NCBI GenBank assembly: GCA_020621405.1
Contig: JAHRYN010000002.1
Span: 733,676-797,675, forward strand
From: Betaproteobacteria bacterium
Lineage (GTDB): Bacteria; Pseudomonadota; Gammaproteobacteria; Burkholderiales; Rhodocyclaceae
Direction: 5' to 3'
Length of the DNA stretch: 64,000 bases
Part shown: positions 20,507 to 29,576 of the stretch, piece after piece
Numbering within the stretch: the first letter of the stretch is position 1
Layout: every line of letters begins with the position of its first letter
The notes under the pieces: model-generated
Database searches by the model: none
The model's input: only the letters and a program-made list of their open reading frames with translations
Told to the model about the DNA's origin: nothing
Translations under genes and position numbers: made by a program

Positions 20507-20866
20507 TTACTTCTTGCGCGTGGCCTTGAACGGGAAGTCGAGGCCGGACACCCACATCGCGCCGTTGATCTCCTCGTCGGCCTGGACGGCGTCGAACTTG
20601 ACCAGCATGCCGGAGAAGGTGAACTCGCCGAGCATCTTCTTGGTGTCTTCGTCATAGACGAACTTGTCCATCGCCAGCTCGCTGCCATTGGACTGCATCA
20701 CCGCGGCAAACGACTTGCCGTCCTTCGGCGCAATGGTCATCACGCCCTTGACGTCACCTTCCGGCGTCCCCTCGACCGAATAGTCCCACACGCCTGCGGG
20801 CGTCGGCTTCGTGGCACAGGCCGCCATCAGTAACGTACAGAGAATCAGGCTCAGCAGTGTCTTCAT
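20507..20866 (-). CDS. small predicted lipoprotein
   Basis: A 119-residue protein with a type II signal peptide: MKTLLSLILCTLLMAAC, lipobox LMAAC, acylated Cys at residue 17. The mature part starts ATKPTPAGVWDYSVEGTPEG and looks like a small beta-rich fold; no enzyme motif is seen. The end KATRKK is basic. It is monocistronic and convergent with the TolC-family gene. The function is not recognised. Confidence 0.75.
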   Translation of the reverse strand: MKTLLSLILCTLLMAACATKPTPAGVWDYSVEGTPEGDVKGVMTIAPKDGKSFAAVMQSNGSELAMDKFVYDEDTKKMLGEFTFSGMLVKFDAVQADEEINGAMWVSGLDFPFKATRKK

Positions 20867-21015
20867 GGTGGGTGGTCTCCGTTGATCTTGGTTTCACGCA
20901 GGGCCGGCCGTTACGGGCCCGCCGACGGTGTGCCCGCTGTCGGGGATGCTGATATTGCCGCAGCAGCCAAGCGTCGGCAAGCACACGCTACAAACCGTTT
21001 CAACACACGCCCCGG

Positions 21016-21477
21016 TCAGCCCAGCGCGACGATCACTTCCGGCGGCGCCTGCACCAGTTCTATCAGCACCCCTTCGCCACACAGCGGGAACTGTTCGTTG
21101 CCCTTCGGATGTACGAAAACGATGTCGTAGCCGGCGGCGCCACGCCGGATGCCGCCCGGAGCGAAGCGCATGCCCTGGGCGGTCAGCCACTCGACCGCCA
21201 CCGCAAGATTGTCGACCCACAGGCCGATGTGGTTCAGCGGCGGCTCGTCCACACGCGGCTTCTTGGCCGGATCGAGCGGCTGCATCAGATCGACCTCGAC
21301 CCGGTGCGGGCCGGAACCGAGCACGGCGATGTCTTCGACCACGTTCTCGCGCTCGGACGTGAAATCGCCGTCCAGACCGAGACCCAGCAGATCCACCCAG
21401 AGACGGCGCAGTTTCATGCGGTCGGGACCGCCGATGGCGATCTGTTGCAGGCCGAGGATGCGGAAGGGGCGGGTCAT
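21016..21477 (-). CDS. glyoxalase/VOC-family metalloprotein
   Basis: A 153-residue VOC protein with two beta-alpha-beta-beta-beta modules. Candidate metal ligands are Gln in [10 protein letters not shown], Glu in [10 protein letters not shown], His in [10 protein letters not shown] and Glu in VLIELVQAP. The Gln at the first ligand position is a variation seen in some glyoxalase I types. The ATG at 21477 overlaps the last 4 bases of lgt (ATGA), so it is translated with lgt. The substrate is unknown. Confidence 0.8.
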   Translation of the reverse strand: MTRPFRILGLQQIAIGGPDRMKLRRLWVDLLGLGLDGDFTSERENVVEDIAVLGSGPHRVEVDLMQPLDPAKKPRVDEPPLNHIGLWVDNLAVAVEWLTAQGMRFAPGGIRRGAAGYDIVFVHPKGNEQFPLCGEGVLIELVQAPPEVIVALG

Positions 21478-22304
21478 GCGGGTTCTCCATGGGTTGAGGG
21501 TTGGCGGCGGTAGGCCAGAATCATCATCACGATGCCGGCCAGGACCATGGGCAGGCTGAGCCACTGGCCCATCGACAGGCCTCCGGCCAGCAAGCCGAGA
21601 AAATCATCCGGTTCGCGGCCGAATTCCGCGATGAAGCGGAAACTGCCATAGCCGATCAGGAACAGCGCGCTGACCGCCGAAGACGGCCGCGGCTTGCGCG
21701 AGAACCACCACAGCAGCGCGAACAGGCCGAGCCCTTCGAGCGAGAACTGGTACAGCTGCGACGGATGGCGCGGCTGCATGTCCACGGTCGGAAAGATCAT
21801 TGCCCAAGGCACGTCGGTCACGCGTCCGACCAGTTCGGCATTGATGAAATTGCCCATGCGCCCGGCCGCCAGCCCGAGCGGCACCAGCGGTGCGATGAAG
21901 TCGGTCAGCTGGAAGAAGCGCCAGTCCATGCGCCGCGCAAACAGCGCCGCCGCGATCAGCACGCCGAGAAAGCCGCCATGGAAGCTCATGCCGCCCGACC
22001 AGATCGCCGGAATCTCCTGCCAGTGCTCGAGGTAGTACATCGGCTTGTAGAAAAGAACGTAGCCGAGCCGCCCGCCCAGCACCACGCCGAGCACGCCGTA
22101 GAACAGCAGGTCGTCGACCTGCTTCACGTCCGGCACTGCCGCACCGGCCGCCGCCAGCCGGCGCGCATGCACGCGCCCGAGCAGCATGAACGCGACGAAG
22201 GCCAGCAAATACATCAGGCCATACCAGCGCACCGCCAGCGGACCGATGCCGAAGTAGGGACCGATCTGGATCGCGATCGGGGAAATCGTGGGGTGTATGA
22301 ACAC
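21474..22304 (-). CDS. lgt: prolipoprotein diacylglyceryl transferase
   Basis: A 276-residue polytopic membrane protein with the Lgt signature [14 protein letters not shown] and the conserved N-terminal [11 protein letters not shown] and [11 protein letters not shown] elements. Lgt attaches diacylglycerol from phosphatidylglycerol to the lipobox cysteine of prolipoproteins, the first step of lipoprotein maturation in the inner membrane. The C-terminal span ends [17 protein letters not shown]. The gene heads a two-gene unit with the VOC protein. Confidence 0.96.
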   Translation of the reverse strand: MFIHPTISPIAIQIGPYFGIGPLAVRWYGLMYLLAFVAFMLLGRVHARRLAAAGAAVPDVKQVDDLLFYGVLGVVLGGRLGYVLFYKPMYYLEHWQEIPAIWSGGMSFHGGFLGVLIAAALFARRMDWRFFQLTDFIAPLVPLGLAAGRMGNFINAELVGRVTDVPWAMIFPTVDMQPRHPSQLYQFSLEGLGLFALLWWFSRKPRPSSAVSALFLIGYGSFRFIAEFGREPDDFLGLLAGGLSMGQWLSLPMVLAGIVMMILAYRRQPSTHGEPA

Positions 22305-22416
22305 GGTGGGGACGGTTTGCTGCAGACCGGGCGCAGTTTAGCCGACCTGCAGGGCGACCGCGATGCGTAGCGTTACGCTGGCGCTGCCCATGACCGCGGA
22401 CAGCAGGCAGTGTTCG

Positions 22417-23106
22417 TCATCCTCGCGCCCCGAACAACGCCGTGCCGACACGGACGATGGTTGCACCCTCGGCGATCGCCGCTTCCAGATCCTGCGACAT
22501 GCCCATCGAAAGCGTGTCGAGATTGTGTCCACGCGCGTTCAGATCGTCGCGCAGCTGCCGTAAATGGGCAAAACGTGTCCGCTGGAGGGCGACATCATCG
22601 GTCGGTTCGGGAATGGCCATCAGGCCGCGCAGGCGAAGCCGTGGCAGGCGGGCAAGCGCATCGGCCAGTGCCTCCAGTTCTCCGGGGGCAATGCCGCTCT
22701 TCGAGGCCTCGCCGCTGACGTTGACCTGTATACATATGTTCAGCGGCGGTTTTGCGATGTCGCGCTGTTCGGACAAGCGCTGCGCAATTTTTTCCCGGTC
22801 GATCGAATGCACCCAGTCGAACCATGTCGCGACCTGCCGTGTCTTGTTGCTCTGCAGCGGACCGATGAAGTGCCAGTCGAGCCGGTAGCCGGCGGCGGCG
22901 AGACGTTGCGCCTTGTCGCATCCTTCCTGGACATAGTTTTCGCCGAAGGCGAGCTGGCCGGCTGCAACGGCCGCGATGATGGAATCATCGGGCTTGGTCT
23001 TGCTGACCGCCAGCAGCGTGATGCCCGCCGGATCGCGCCCGCAAGCGTGCGCAACGTCCGCAATGCGGTGCCGAACTGCTTGCAGGTTGTCTGAAATGCT
23101 CATCAT
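22417..23106 (-). CDS. yggS: YggS-family PLP homeostasis protein
   Basis: The 229-residue protein has the type III fold PLP barrel. The PLP lysine is in LLAVSKTKPDD, followed by FGENYVQEG, WHFIGPLQSNKTRQV and the phosphate-binding end MSQDLEAAIAEGATIVRVG. YggS/PLPBP proteins buffer pyridoxal phosphate and have no known enzyme activity. Two ATG codons at 23106 and 23103 both fit. It is divergent from pilT, the usual position in proteobacteria, where yggS and pilT are neighbours. Confidence 0.95.
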   Translation of the reverse strand: MMSISDNLQAVRHRIADVAHACGRDPAGITLLAVSKTKPDDSIIAAVAAGQLAFGENYVQEGCDKAQRLAAAGYRLDWHFIGPLQSNKTRQVATWFDWVHSIDREKIAQRLSEQRDIAKPPLNICIQVNVSGEASKSGIAPGELEALADALARLPRLRLRGLMAIPEPTDDVALQRTRFAHLRQLRDDLNARGHNLDTLSMGMSQDLEAAIAEGATIVRVGTALFGARG

Positions 23107-23126
23107 AATGCCCTGAATTTCATCGA

Positions 23127-23132
23127 ATTATA
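23127..23132 (-). promoter_or_regulatory. candidate -10 hexamer for the yggS transcript
   Basis: On the minus strand the sequence reads TATAAT, a perfect sigma-70 -10 match, about 21 bases before the yggS start. The surrounding AT-rich stretch is unusual for this region. No -35 element at the ideal 17-base spacing was recognised, so the assignment is tentative. Confidence 0.35.
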
Positions 23133-23194
23133 TTTGGCCGGAAACACGTCAGGCGCCTGCTCCGGCACGCCACACCACCGCTCCGAGGTCACGC

Positions 23195-24238
23195 ATGGAC
23201 ATCACCGAACTGCTCGCGTTTTCCGTCAAGAACAAGGCTTCCGACCTTCACCTGTCGTCCGGCCTGCCACCGATGATCCGGGTGCACGGCGACGTGCGCC
23301 GCATCAACCTGCCGCCGATGGAGCACAAGGACGTGCACGGCATGATCTACGACATCATGAACGACACCCAGCGCAAGGTGTATGAAGAGCACCTCGAGTG
23401 CGACTTCTCGTTCGCGGTGCCCAATCTGGCGCGCTTCCGGGTCAATGCCTTCGTGCAGAACCGTGGTGCCGGCGCGGTGTTCCGTACCATTCCGAGCAAG
23501 GTGCTGACACTGGAAGAACTGAAGGCACCGAAGATCTTCCAGGAAATCTCGAACACGCCGCGCGGCATCGTGCTGGTGACCGGTCCGACCGGCTCCGGCA
23601 AGTCGACCACGCTGGCCGCCATGGTCGATTACATCAATGAAAACGACTACGGCCACATCCTGACGGTCGAGGATCCGATCGAATTCGTGCATGAATCCAA
23701 GCGCTGCCTGATCAACCAGCGCGAGGTCGGACCGCACACGCTGAGCTTTTCCAACGCGCTGCGCTCGGCGCTGCGCGAGGATCCGGACGTGATCCTGGTC
23801 GGCGAAATGCGCGACCTGGAAACCATCCGCCTGGCCCTGACCGCCGCCGAAACCGGTCACCTGGTATTCGGCACGCTGCACACCTCGAGCGCCGCCAAGA
23901 CCATCGACCGTATCGTGGACGTGTTCCCGGCGGAGGAAAAGGAGATGGTGCGAGCGATGCTGTCCGAATCGCTGCGCGCGGTCATCTCGCAGACGCTGCT
24001 GAAGACCAAGGACGGCAACGGCCGCGTGGCGGCACACGAAATCATGGTGGGCACGCCGGCCATCCGGAACCTGATCCGCGAGAACAAGATCGCCCAGATG
24101 TATTCGGCGATCCAGACCGGCCAGAACGTGGGCATGCAGACGCTGGATCAGAATCTGACCGAACTGGTGCGCCGCAACGTCATCTCGAACGCCGAAGCCC
24201 GTACCCGCGCCCAGAACAAGGACGCGTTCATAGGCTGA
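23195..24238 (+). CDS. pilT: type IV pilus retraction ATPase PilT
   Basis: The 347-residue protein has the PilT layout: N-terminal PAS-like domain beginning MDITELLAFSVKNKASDLHL, Walker A GPTGSGKST, Asp box TVEDPIEFVHE, Walker B region DVILVGEMRDLET and the His box FGTLHTSSAAKTIDR. It hydrolyses ATP as a hexamer to retract pili in twitching motility. It is followed by pilU after 110 bases, the normal order. Confidence 0.97.
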   Translation: MDITELLAFSVKNKASDLHLSSGLPPMIRVHGDVRRINLPPMEHKDVHGMIYDIMNDTQRKVYEEHLECDFSFAVPNLARFRVNAFVQNRGAGAVFRTIPSKVLTLEELKAPKIFQEISNTPRGIVLVTGPTGSGKSTTLAAMVDYINENDYGHILTVEDPIEFVHESKRCLINQREVGPHTLSFSNALRSALREDPDVILVGEMRDLETIRLALTAAETGHLVFGTLHTSSAAKTIDRIVDVFPAEEKEMVRAMLSESLRAVISQTLLKTKDGNGRVAAHEIMVGTPAIRNLIRENKIAQMYSAIQTGQNVGMQTLDQNLTELVRRNVISNAEARTRAQNKDAFIG

Positions 24239-24247
24239 CGGAACACG

Positions 24248-24265
24248 GCCGGCCTGCTGGCCGGC
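24248..24265 (+). repeat. hairpin between pilT and pilU
   Basis: GCCGGCC (24248-24254) pairs with GGCCGGC (24259-24265) around a TGCT loop, 9 bases after the pilT stop. There is no T run, so it may attenuate or stabilise the transcript end rather than terminate. Confidence 0.45.
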
Positions 24266-24348
24266 TACACTGAAAATCGCTGGCGACGCAGCAGTGCCGG
24301 TGCATTGCCGCCGGAAGCCAGTCATGCAGATCGCCGCGGAGAGCGCAG

Positions 24349-25482
24349 ATGGAACGAGATCAGGCCCTGAAATTCATGTACGACCTGCTGCGCCTGATGG
24401 CGACCAAGCGCGGGTCGGACCTTTTCGTGACTGCCGGCTTCCCGCCGGCGATCAAGGTCGACGGCCGCATCGTGCCGCAGTCCAACCAGTCGCTGACCCC
24501 GCAGCACACGGCGGAACTGGCGCGCGCCATCATGAACGACCGCCAGGCGGCGGAGTTCGAATCGACCAAGGAATGCAACTTCGCGATTTCGCCGGCCGGC
24601 ATCGGCCGCTTCCGCGTCAATGCCTTCGTGCAGCAGGGCAAGATCGGCTGCGTGCTGCGCACCATCAACGCCAAGATTCCGACGCTCGACGATCTGGGTC
24701 TGCCGACGGTGCTCAAGGACGTGGCGATGAGCAAGCGCGGCCTGACCATCTTCGTCGGCGGCACCGGCACCGGCAAGACGACCTCGCTGGCCGCGCTGGT
24801 CGACTGGCGCAATACCAACAGCTACGGCCACATCATCACGATCGAGGATCCGATCGAGTATGTGCACGAACACAAGAACTGCGTCGTGACGCAGCGCGAG
24901 GTCGGGCTGGACACCGCCGACTGGGAAATCGCGCTGAAGAACACGCTGCGACAGGCACCCGACGTCATCCTGATGGGTGAAATCCGTGACCGCGAAACGA
25001 TGGAACACGCAATCCAGTTCGCCGAGACCGGTCACCTGTGCCTGGCCACGCTGCACGCCAACAGCTCGAACCAGGCGATCGACCGCATCATCAACTTCTT
25101 CCCGGAAAACAAGCGCGAGCAGTTGCTGATGGACCTTTCGCTGAACCTGCGCGCGATGATTTCGCAGCGTCTGGTGCCGCTGAAGGAGGGCAAGGGCCGC
25201 GCCGCGGCGATCGAGGTCATGCTCAATTCACCGCTGATCGCCGACCACATCTTCAAGGGCAATATCGGCGAGATCAAGGACGTGATGAAGCGCTCGCGCG
25301 AACTGGGCATGCAGACCTTCGACCAGGCGCTGTTCGACCTGTACGAAGCGGGTCGCATCAACTACGAGGACGCGCTGCGCAACGCCGATTCGGTCAACGA
25401 CCTGCGCCTGCAGATCAAGCTCAACAGCAAGGAAGCGCAGGACCGCAACCTGAACGTGACCTCGGGCCTGGATCTGGTCTGA
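24349..25482 (+). CDS. pilU: PilT-like ATPase PilU
   Basis: A 377-residue paralogue of PilT with Walker A GGTGTGKTTS, Asp box TIEDPIEYVHEHKN, Walker B VILMGEIRDRETM and His box LATLHANSSNQAIDRI. PilU differs from PilT by its longer C terminus (ends NVTSGLDLV) and supports forceful retraction together with PilT. The position directly downstream of pilT fits. Confidence 0.95.
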   Translation: MERDQALKFMYDLLRLMATKRGSDLFVTAGFPPAIKVDGRIVPQSNQSLTPQHTAELARAIMNDRQAAEFESTKECNFAISPAGIGRFRVNAFVQQGKIGCVLRTINAKIPTLDDLGLPTVLKDVAMSKRGLTIFVGGTGTGKTTSLAALVDWRNTNSYGHIITIEDPIEYVHEHKNCVVTQREVGLDTADWEIALKNTLRQAPDVILMGEIRDRETMEHAIQFAETGHLCLATLHANSSNQAIDRIINFFPENKREQLLMDLSLNLRAMISQRLVPLKEGKGRAAAIEVMLNSPLIADHIFKGNIGEIKDVMKRSRELGMQTFDQALFDLYEAGRINYEDALRNADSVNDLRLQIKLNSKEAQDRNLNVTSGLDLV

Positions 25483-25489
25483 CCCTTCG

Positions 25490-25505
25490 CCGGCACGCGT
25501 GCCGG
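25490..25505. repeat. perfect 16-base palindrome between convergent genes
   Basis: CCGGCACGCGTGCCGG lies in the 24-base gap between the convergent stops of pilU and the small exported protein gene. It can form a hairpin in either transcript, but no T tract follows. A bidirectional terminator is possible. Confidence 0.4.
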
Positions 25506-25506
25506 T

Positions 25507-25878
25507 TCAGAAGCAGCTGGATTCCGCCATGCCCAGCCGGCAGCTCCACTGGAACTGTTCGCGCTGGTGCTTGGCGGAACGCTGGAACATCACGGTGGGT
25601 TCGTTCAGGACGGCGTCCGGCAGCGGAAAGTCGAGCTTCGCACCCGTGCTGTTGGTGAAGAAGCGCACGAAGCAGGACGCCACCTTGTCGGCACACACCT
25701 CGTCGATGATGCGCCGGTAGTAGTCACCTTCGCGTGCGAACGCCTCCGGCACGACCACGAACTGCAGCAGCCCGAGCCGCCCGGCCAGCGCCCAGTTGTC
25801 CGGGCCGTCGGCACGTGTCGCTGCCGGCAGCAGACACGCTGCCAGCAGCGCACAGCACACCGTCCTTACCGCCCGCAT
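25507..25878 (-). CDS. small exported protein of unknown function
   Basis: A 123-residue protein. From the ATG at 25878 it shows an export signal (MRAVRTVCCALLAACLLPAA, cleavage near TRA-DG). The mature part contains several Cys (EVCADKVASCFV, FQWSCRLGM, SSCF), suggesting disulfides in the periplasm. No domain is recognised. It lies 16 bases after the rRNA methyltransferase gene and may be its operon partner. Longer starts up to 25959 would overlap that gene. Confidence 0.65.
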   Translation of the reverse strand: MRAVRTVCCALLAACLLPAATRADGPDNWALAGRLGLLQFVVVPEAFAREGDYYRRIIDEVCADKVASCFVRFFTNSTGAKLDFPLPDAVLNEPTVMFQRSAKHQREQFQWSCRLGMAESSCF

Positions 25879-25894
25879 CTTCACTGACGTCTCC

Positions 25895-27157
25895 TCACTC
25901 CTCGGACGACACTCCGGCACGCGGCGCGCGCAAGCTGCCTTCCACCATGCGGTATTCATAGAGCCGGCATTCCAGCGCGCCGTTGTACAGCGGCGTGCGG
26001 CGGCTGGCCTTCAGCTTGATCAGCTTGGGGAAATCGGTATCCGCCGTGATGAACAGACAGCGCCAGCCGCTGTAGCGCTGCTTCAGCAGGTCGCCCAGCT
26101 TCGGATAGAAGGCGGCCAGTTCCTGCTTCTCGCCGATCCGCTCGCCATAGGGCGGATTGGTCACCATCACGCCACCGTCGGCCGGCGGATCGCGCTCCAG
26201 CATGTCTGCGCCTTCGACCCGCACCACCCAGGGCAGTTTCGCCGCCTGCAGGTTTTCCTTGCAGCGCGCGACTTCGCGGCCGGCGATGTCCGAACCGTAG
26301 ATCGGCAGTTCGCGTGGCGGCTGCGCGCGCGCGGCAGCGGCGTCGCGCACCGACGCCCACACGGTCGGACTGAAGGTATCGAGCTTTTCGAAGCCGAAGC
26401 TGCGGCCCAGCCCGGGCGCGATGTCCAGCGCCATCTGTGCCGCCTCGATCAGGAAGGTGCCGCTGCCGCACATCGGATCGAAGAAAGGTTCGACCTTGTC
26501 CCAGCCGGACAGCATGATGATGCCGGCGGCGAGGTTCTCCTTCAGCGGCGCCTCGACATGAGCGACCTTGAAGCCGCGCTTGTACAGCGGATCGCCCGAG
26601 GTATCGAGATAGAGCGTGACGTCGCGGTCAGTCAGGAACACGTGCGCACGCACGTCCGGGTTGGCGGTGTCGATGCTCGGACGCGAGCGTGTCTGTTCGC
26701 GCATGCGGTCGCAGATCGCGTCCTTGACGCGCAAGGTGACGAAATCGACGCTCTTAAGCGGCGAGCGCACCGCCGTGGTGTAGACGCGCAAGGTGCGGCG
26801 CGGCGAAAACCAGCGCTCCCACGGCAGGCCGTAGGCCAGCTTGAAGATGTCGTCTTCCTTGCGGTAGGGGCCGTGCCCGACCCGCCACAGCACGCGGGTG
26901 GCGATGCGGCTTTCCAGATTGACCGCATAGACCAGCTTCCAGTCGCCCTGGAAGGCGACGCCGCCGGGCACCACCTTGACGTCCTGCGCGCCGAGGCGGG
27001 TCAGCTCGTCGGCCAGCACGGCTTCGAGGCCGCGCGGACAGGGCGAGAAGAATTGCTGGCCGGACAGCGGCAGCGCCTGTGGCTCCTGTCCGTTGCGCGC
27101 AACGCGGCGGACCGCGCGCACGCCGGGCCTGGGAGAGGGGGAATTCGGATTCGTCAT
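25895..27157 (-). CDS. rlmL: THUMP-domain class I SAM RNA methyltransferase, RlmL/YcbY N-half type
   Basis: A 420-residue protein with the order of the RlmL half of YcbY. An N-terminal ferredoxin-like and THUMP region (PCPRGLEAVLADELTRLGAQ) is followed by the methyltransferase with PMCGSGTFLIEAAQMA as SAM loop and the N6-type motif VTNPPYGERIG. It should make an N2-methylguanosine in 23S rRNA (G2445 in E. coli). The RlmK half found in the gammaproteobacterial fusion is missing, as is usual in betaproteobacteria. The start ATG at 27157 precedes a Pro-rich lead-in. It is followed 4 bases upstream by hemJ. Confidence 0.88.
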   Translation of the reverse strand: MTNPNSPSPRPGVRAVRRVARNGQEPQALPLSGQQFFSPCPRGLEAVLADELTRLGAQDVKVVPGGVAFQGDWKLVYAVNLESRIATRVLWRVGHGPYRKEDDIFKLAYGLPWERWFSPRRTLRVYTTAVRSPLKSVDFVTLRVKDAICDRMREQTRSRPSIDTANPDVRAHVFLTDRDVTLYLDTSGDPLYKRGFKVAHVEAPLKENLAAGIIMLSGWDKVEPFFDPMCGSGTFLIEAAQMALDIAPGLGRSFGFEKLDTFSPTVWASVRDAAAARAQPPRELPIYGSDIAGREVARCKENLQAAKLPWVVRVEGADMLERDPPADGGVMVTNPPYGERIGEKQELAAFYPKLGDLLKQRYSGWRCLFITADTDFPKLIKLKASRRTPLYNGALECRLYEYRMVEGSLRAPRAGVSSEE

Positions 27158-27161
27158 GGCG

Positions 27162-27590
27162 TCAGAAAGGTTTGAGCACGACCAGCAGCACGACGGCAAA
27201 CAGCACCATGACCGGCGCCTCGTTGAACCAGCGGTACCAGACGTGGCTGCGTGCGTTGCGGCCGGCTTCGAAGTCGCGCAGCAGGCGCGCGCAGTAATGG
27301 TGATAACCCACCAGCAGCAACACCAGCGTCAGCTTGGCGTGCAGCCAGCCACCGGAAATGTGTTCACCCAGCCACAGCCACGTGCCGAAGCCGATCGCCA
27401 GCCCGGCGAGCGGTCCCATGAAGCGCAGCAGCTTGCGCGACATCAGCAGCAGGCGGTCGCGCACCGCCGTCTCGTCCGGGCCGAGCATCGCCAGATTGAC
27501 GAAGATGCGAGGCAGATAGAACAGGCCGGCGAACCAGCTGGTGACAAAAACGATGTGCAGGGCCTTGGCCCACAGATAGGAGCTTTGCAT
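27162..27590 (-). CDS. hemJ: HemJ-type protoporphyrinogen oxidase (CopD-like membrane protein)
   Basis: The 142-residue membrane protein has four predicted spans and the HemJ signature. His is in WAKALHIVFVTSWFAGLFYL and Lys in GGWLHAKLTLVLLLVGYHHY. HemJ oxidises protoporphyrinogen IX to protoporphyrin IX in haem synthesis in bacteria without HemG/HemY. Length and motif order match. The downstream gene is the rRNA methyltransferase; cotranscription is likely given the 4-base gap. Confidence 0.85.
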   Translation of the reverse strand: MQSSYLWAKALHIVFVTSWFAGLFYLPRIFVNLAMLGPDETAVRDRLLLMSRKLLRFMGPLAGLAIGFGTWLWLGEHISGGWLHAKLTLVLLLVGYHHYCARLLRDFEAGRNARSHVWYRWFNEAPVMVLFAVVLLVVLKPF

Positions 27591-27604
27591 GACGGGACGG
27601 AGGG

Positions 27605-28537
27605 TCAGGAAGGGTGGAGGTGACGGGCCAGCGCAAGCACGGCATCGACGTCGGGACAGCGCAGCGGCAGGCGCAGTTCGCGCTTCATGCGGCGATTGTC
27701 GAGCACACGCGATTCGCCCATGAAGGAAAGCGTCATCGGACTCAGGCGTGACCGCGCCTCGGCGCGCGTGACGCGCGGTGGCCGCGGCAGCGCGAAGGCG
27801 TCGGCGACCCGGTCGAAATAGTCGCCCATCTTCAGCCGCGTATCGTCGCAGGCATTGAAGGTACGGCCGCCGCGCGCACGATGCAGCGCCGCCCAGGCAA
27901 GCCGGGCGAGATCGACCGCATCGATGTGGTTGGTGTGCACGTCCTCGTCCGCACGCAGTACCGGATCACCACGGCCGAGCCGCTCCAGCGGCAGGCGATC
28001 GGCACCGTAGATGCCCGGCGCACGCAGGATCGACACCGCGACGCCACGGCGGGCGAGCGCACGGACCGCGCGTTCCGCATCGACGCGGCGTGCGGCGCGT
28101 GCGCTGGCGGCGCGCAGCGGGCGCGTCTCGGGCACCAGCGCGCCGGCGCAGTCACCATAGACGCCGCTGGTGCTGATGTAGCACAGCCGGCGAACGCGCC
28201 GCGTGCGCCGCAGCGCCTGCACCAGACGGCGGCTGCGCATGTCGCGCCCGTCGCCGCTGGCCGGTGGTGGCGCGAAATGCCAGACCCAGGGCGCGAGCGC
28301 AGCAACCCGGCGCAGGCTGGCTGCGTCATCGAGATCGGCACGCACGCAGCGCACGCCGAATGCGCGCAGTTCGGCCGCCGCCTGCGCGCTGCGCGCCACT
28401 GCCCACACGCTCACGCGGCGCGCGAGCCATGGCAATGCGCGCCGCGCGACGTCGCCACAGCCTACAATCACGAGCCTTGACCGTCTGCCGCACCACCCAG
28501 TCGGGGCCGTGCGGCGTGGTCGCTTTACCTTGTTCAT
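27605..28537 (-). CDS. NAD(P)-dependent SDR/epimerase-like protein (YeeZ type)
   Basis: A 310-residue extended-SDR-like protein. The Rossmann loop appears as LVIVGCGDVARRALPWL, an atypical GxGxxA form as in YeeZ-like atypical SDRs. A Ser/Tyr active site pattern is in YISTSGVYGDCAGA, and FNACDDTRLKMGDYFD is typical of this subgroup. It is Arg-rich and ends LARHLHPS. The N-terminal start overlaps no feature; in-frame starts nearer the Rossmann strand are not evident. Substrate unknown; the divergent neighbour is a flavin reductase gene that starts 22 bases away. Confidence 0.75.
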   Translation of the reverse strand: MNKVKRPRRTAPTGWCGRRSRLVIVGCGDVARRALPWLARRVSVWAVARSAQAAAELRAFGVRCVRADLDDAASLRRVAALAPWVWHFAPPPASGDGRDMRSRRLVQALRRTRRVRRLCYISTSGVYGDCAGALVPETRPLRAASARAARRVDAERAVRALARRGVAVSILRAPGIYGADRLPLERLGRGDPVLRADEDVHTNHIDAVDLARLAWAALHRARGGRTFNACDDTRLKMGDYFDRVADAFALPRPPRVTRAEARSRLSPMTLSFMGESRVLDNRRMKRELRLPLRCPDVDAVLALARHLHPS

Positions 28538-28559
28538 TACCGGATTGTCTCACGCTGCC

Positions 28560-29576
28560 ATGTCCTACCAGGTCACCCTGCAACCCAGCCAGCACAGCTT
28601 CACCACCGACGCCGAAACCCGCCTGCTCGATGCAGCGCTGTCAGCCGGCTTCACCCTGCCCTACGGTTGCCGCAACGGCGCCTGCGGATCCTGCAAGGGC
28701 CGGATCCTGTCCGGCACCGTCGACTACGGAAAATACCAGGCAGCCAAGCTGACCGACGAGGAGAAGGCGCAGGGATTCGCACTGTTCTGCTGCGCCACCG
28801 CGCGCTCCGATCTGGCCATCGAATGTCGCGAAGTCGGCGGCCTGAAGGACATCGCCGTGCGCACGCTGCCGACCCGCGTGCAGAAGCTGGAACGGGTGGC
28901 CCCCGACGTGATGGTGCTCAGCCTCAAGCTGCCGGCCAACGAGCGCCTGCAGTACCTGGCCGGGCAGTACATCGATTTCCTGCTGCGCGACGGCAAGCGG
29001 CGCAGCTTCTCGATCGCGAATGCGCCGCACGACGACGAGTTCATCACGCTGCACATCCGCGAAGTACCGGGCGGCCAGTTCACCGGCCACGTGTTCGGCG
29101 CGATGAAGGAACGCGACATCCTGCGCTTCGAAGGGCCTCTGGGCAGCTTCTTCCTGCGCGAGGACGTAGAACGTCCGGTCGTGCTGCTGGCCGGCGGCAC
29201 CGGCTTCGCGCCGATCAAGGCCATCGTCGAGCACATGATGGAAACCGGCTACCGGCAGCCGGTCACCCTGTACTGGGGTGCCCGCACGAAGCAGGATCTG
29301 TACATGCACGATCTGGCAAGCAGCTGGGTGGAGCGGCTGCCGGGCCTGCGCTATGTCCCGGTACTGTCGGAGCCGGCAGCGGACGACGCGTGGACCGGCC
29401 GCACCGGTTTCGTGCATCAGGCGGTGATGGCCGACCTGCCCGACCTGTCCGGGCATCAGGTGTATGCCTGTGGCGGTCCGGCGATGATTGACGCCGCAAA
29501 GGCCGACTTCACCCAGCGCTGCAATCTGCCGATAGAACATTTTCACGCCGATTCATTTACCTATTCCCCGCAATGA
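28560..29576 (+). CDS. 2Fe-2S ferredoxin / flavin reductase (CDP-6-deoxy-delta-3,4-glucoseen reductase-like)
   Basis: A 338-residue electron-transfer protein. The N-terminal plant-type [2Fe-2S] domain has CRNGACGSCKG and the fourth cysteine in FCCATARSD. A ferredoxin-NADP reductase module follows with the FAD motif RRSFSIANAP and the NAD motif LLAGGTGFAPIKAIVEHMM, ending in YACGGPAMIDAAK. It passes electrons from NAD(P)H through FAD and FeS to an unknown acceptor. Proteins of this type are named after AscD but in betaproteobacteria they often lack deoxysugar context. Its stop overlaps the next gene by 4 bases (ATGA), so the two are coupled. Confidence 0.85.
   Translation: MSYQVTLQPSQHSFTTDAETRLLDAALSAGFTLPYGCRNGACGSCKGRILSGTVDYGKYQAAKLTDEEKAQGFALFCCATARSDLAIECREVGGLKDIAVRTLPTRVQKLERVAPDVMVLSLKLPANERLQYLAGQYIDFLLRDGKRRSFSIANAPHDDEFITLHIREVPGGQFTGHVFGAMKERDILRFEGPLGSFFLREDVERPVVLLAGGTGFAPIKAIVEHMMETGYRQPVTLYWGARTKQDLYMHDLASSWVERLPGLRYVPVLSEPAADDAWTGRTGFVHQAVMADLPDLSGHQVYACGGPAMIDAAKADFTQRCNLPIEHFHADSFTYSPQ

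Noticed and set aside
25490-25505. Palindrome after pilU as a strong intrinsic terminator
   Set aside because: Stem is good but no T tract on either strand, so it is listed only as a repeat.
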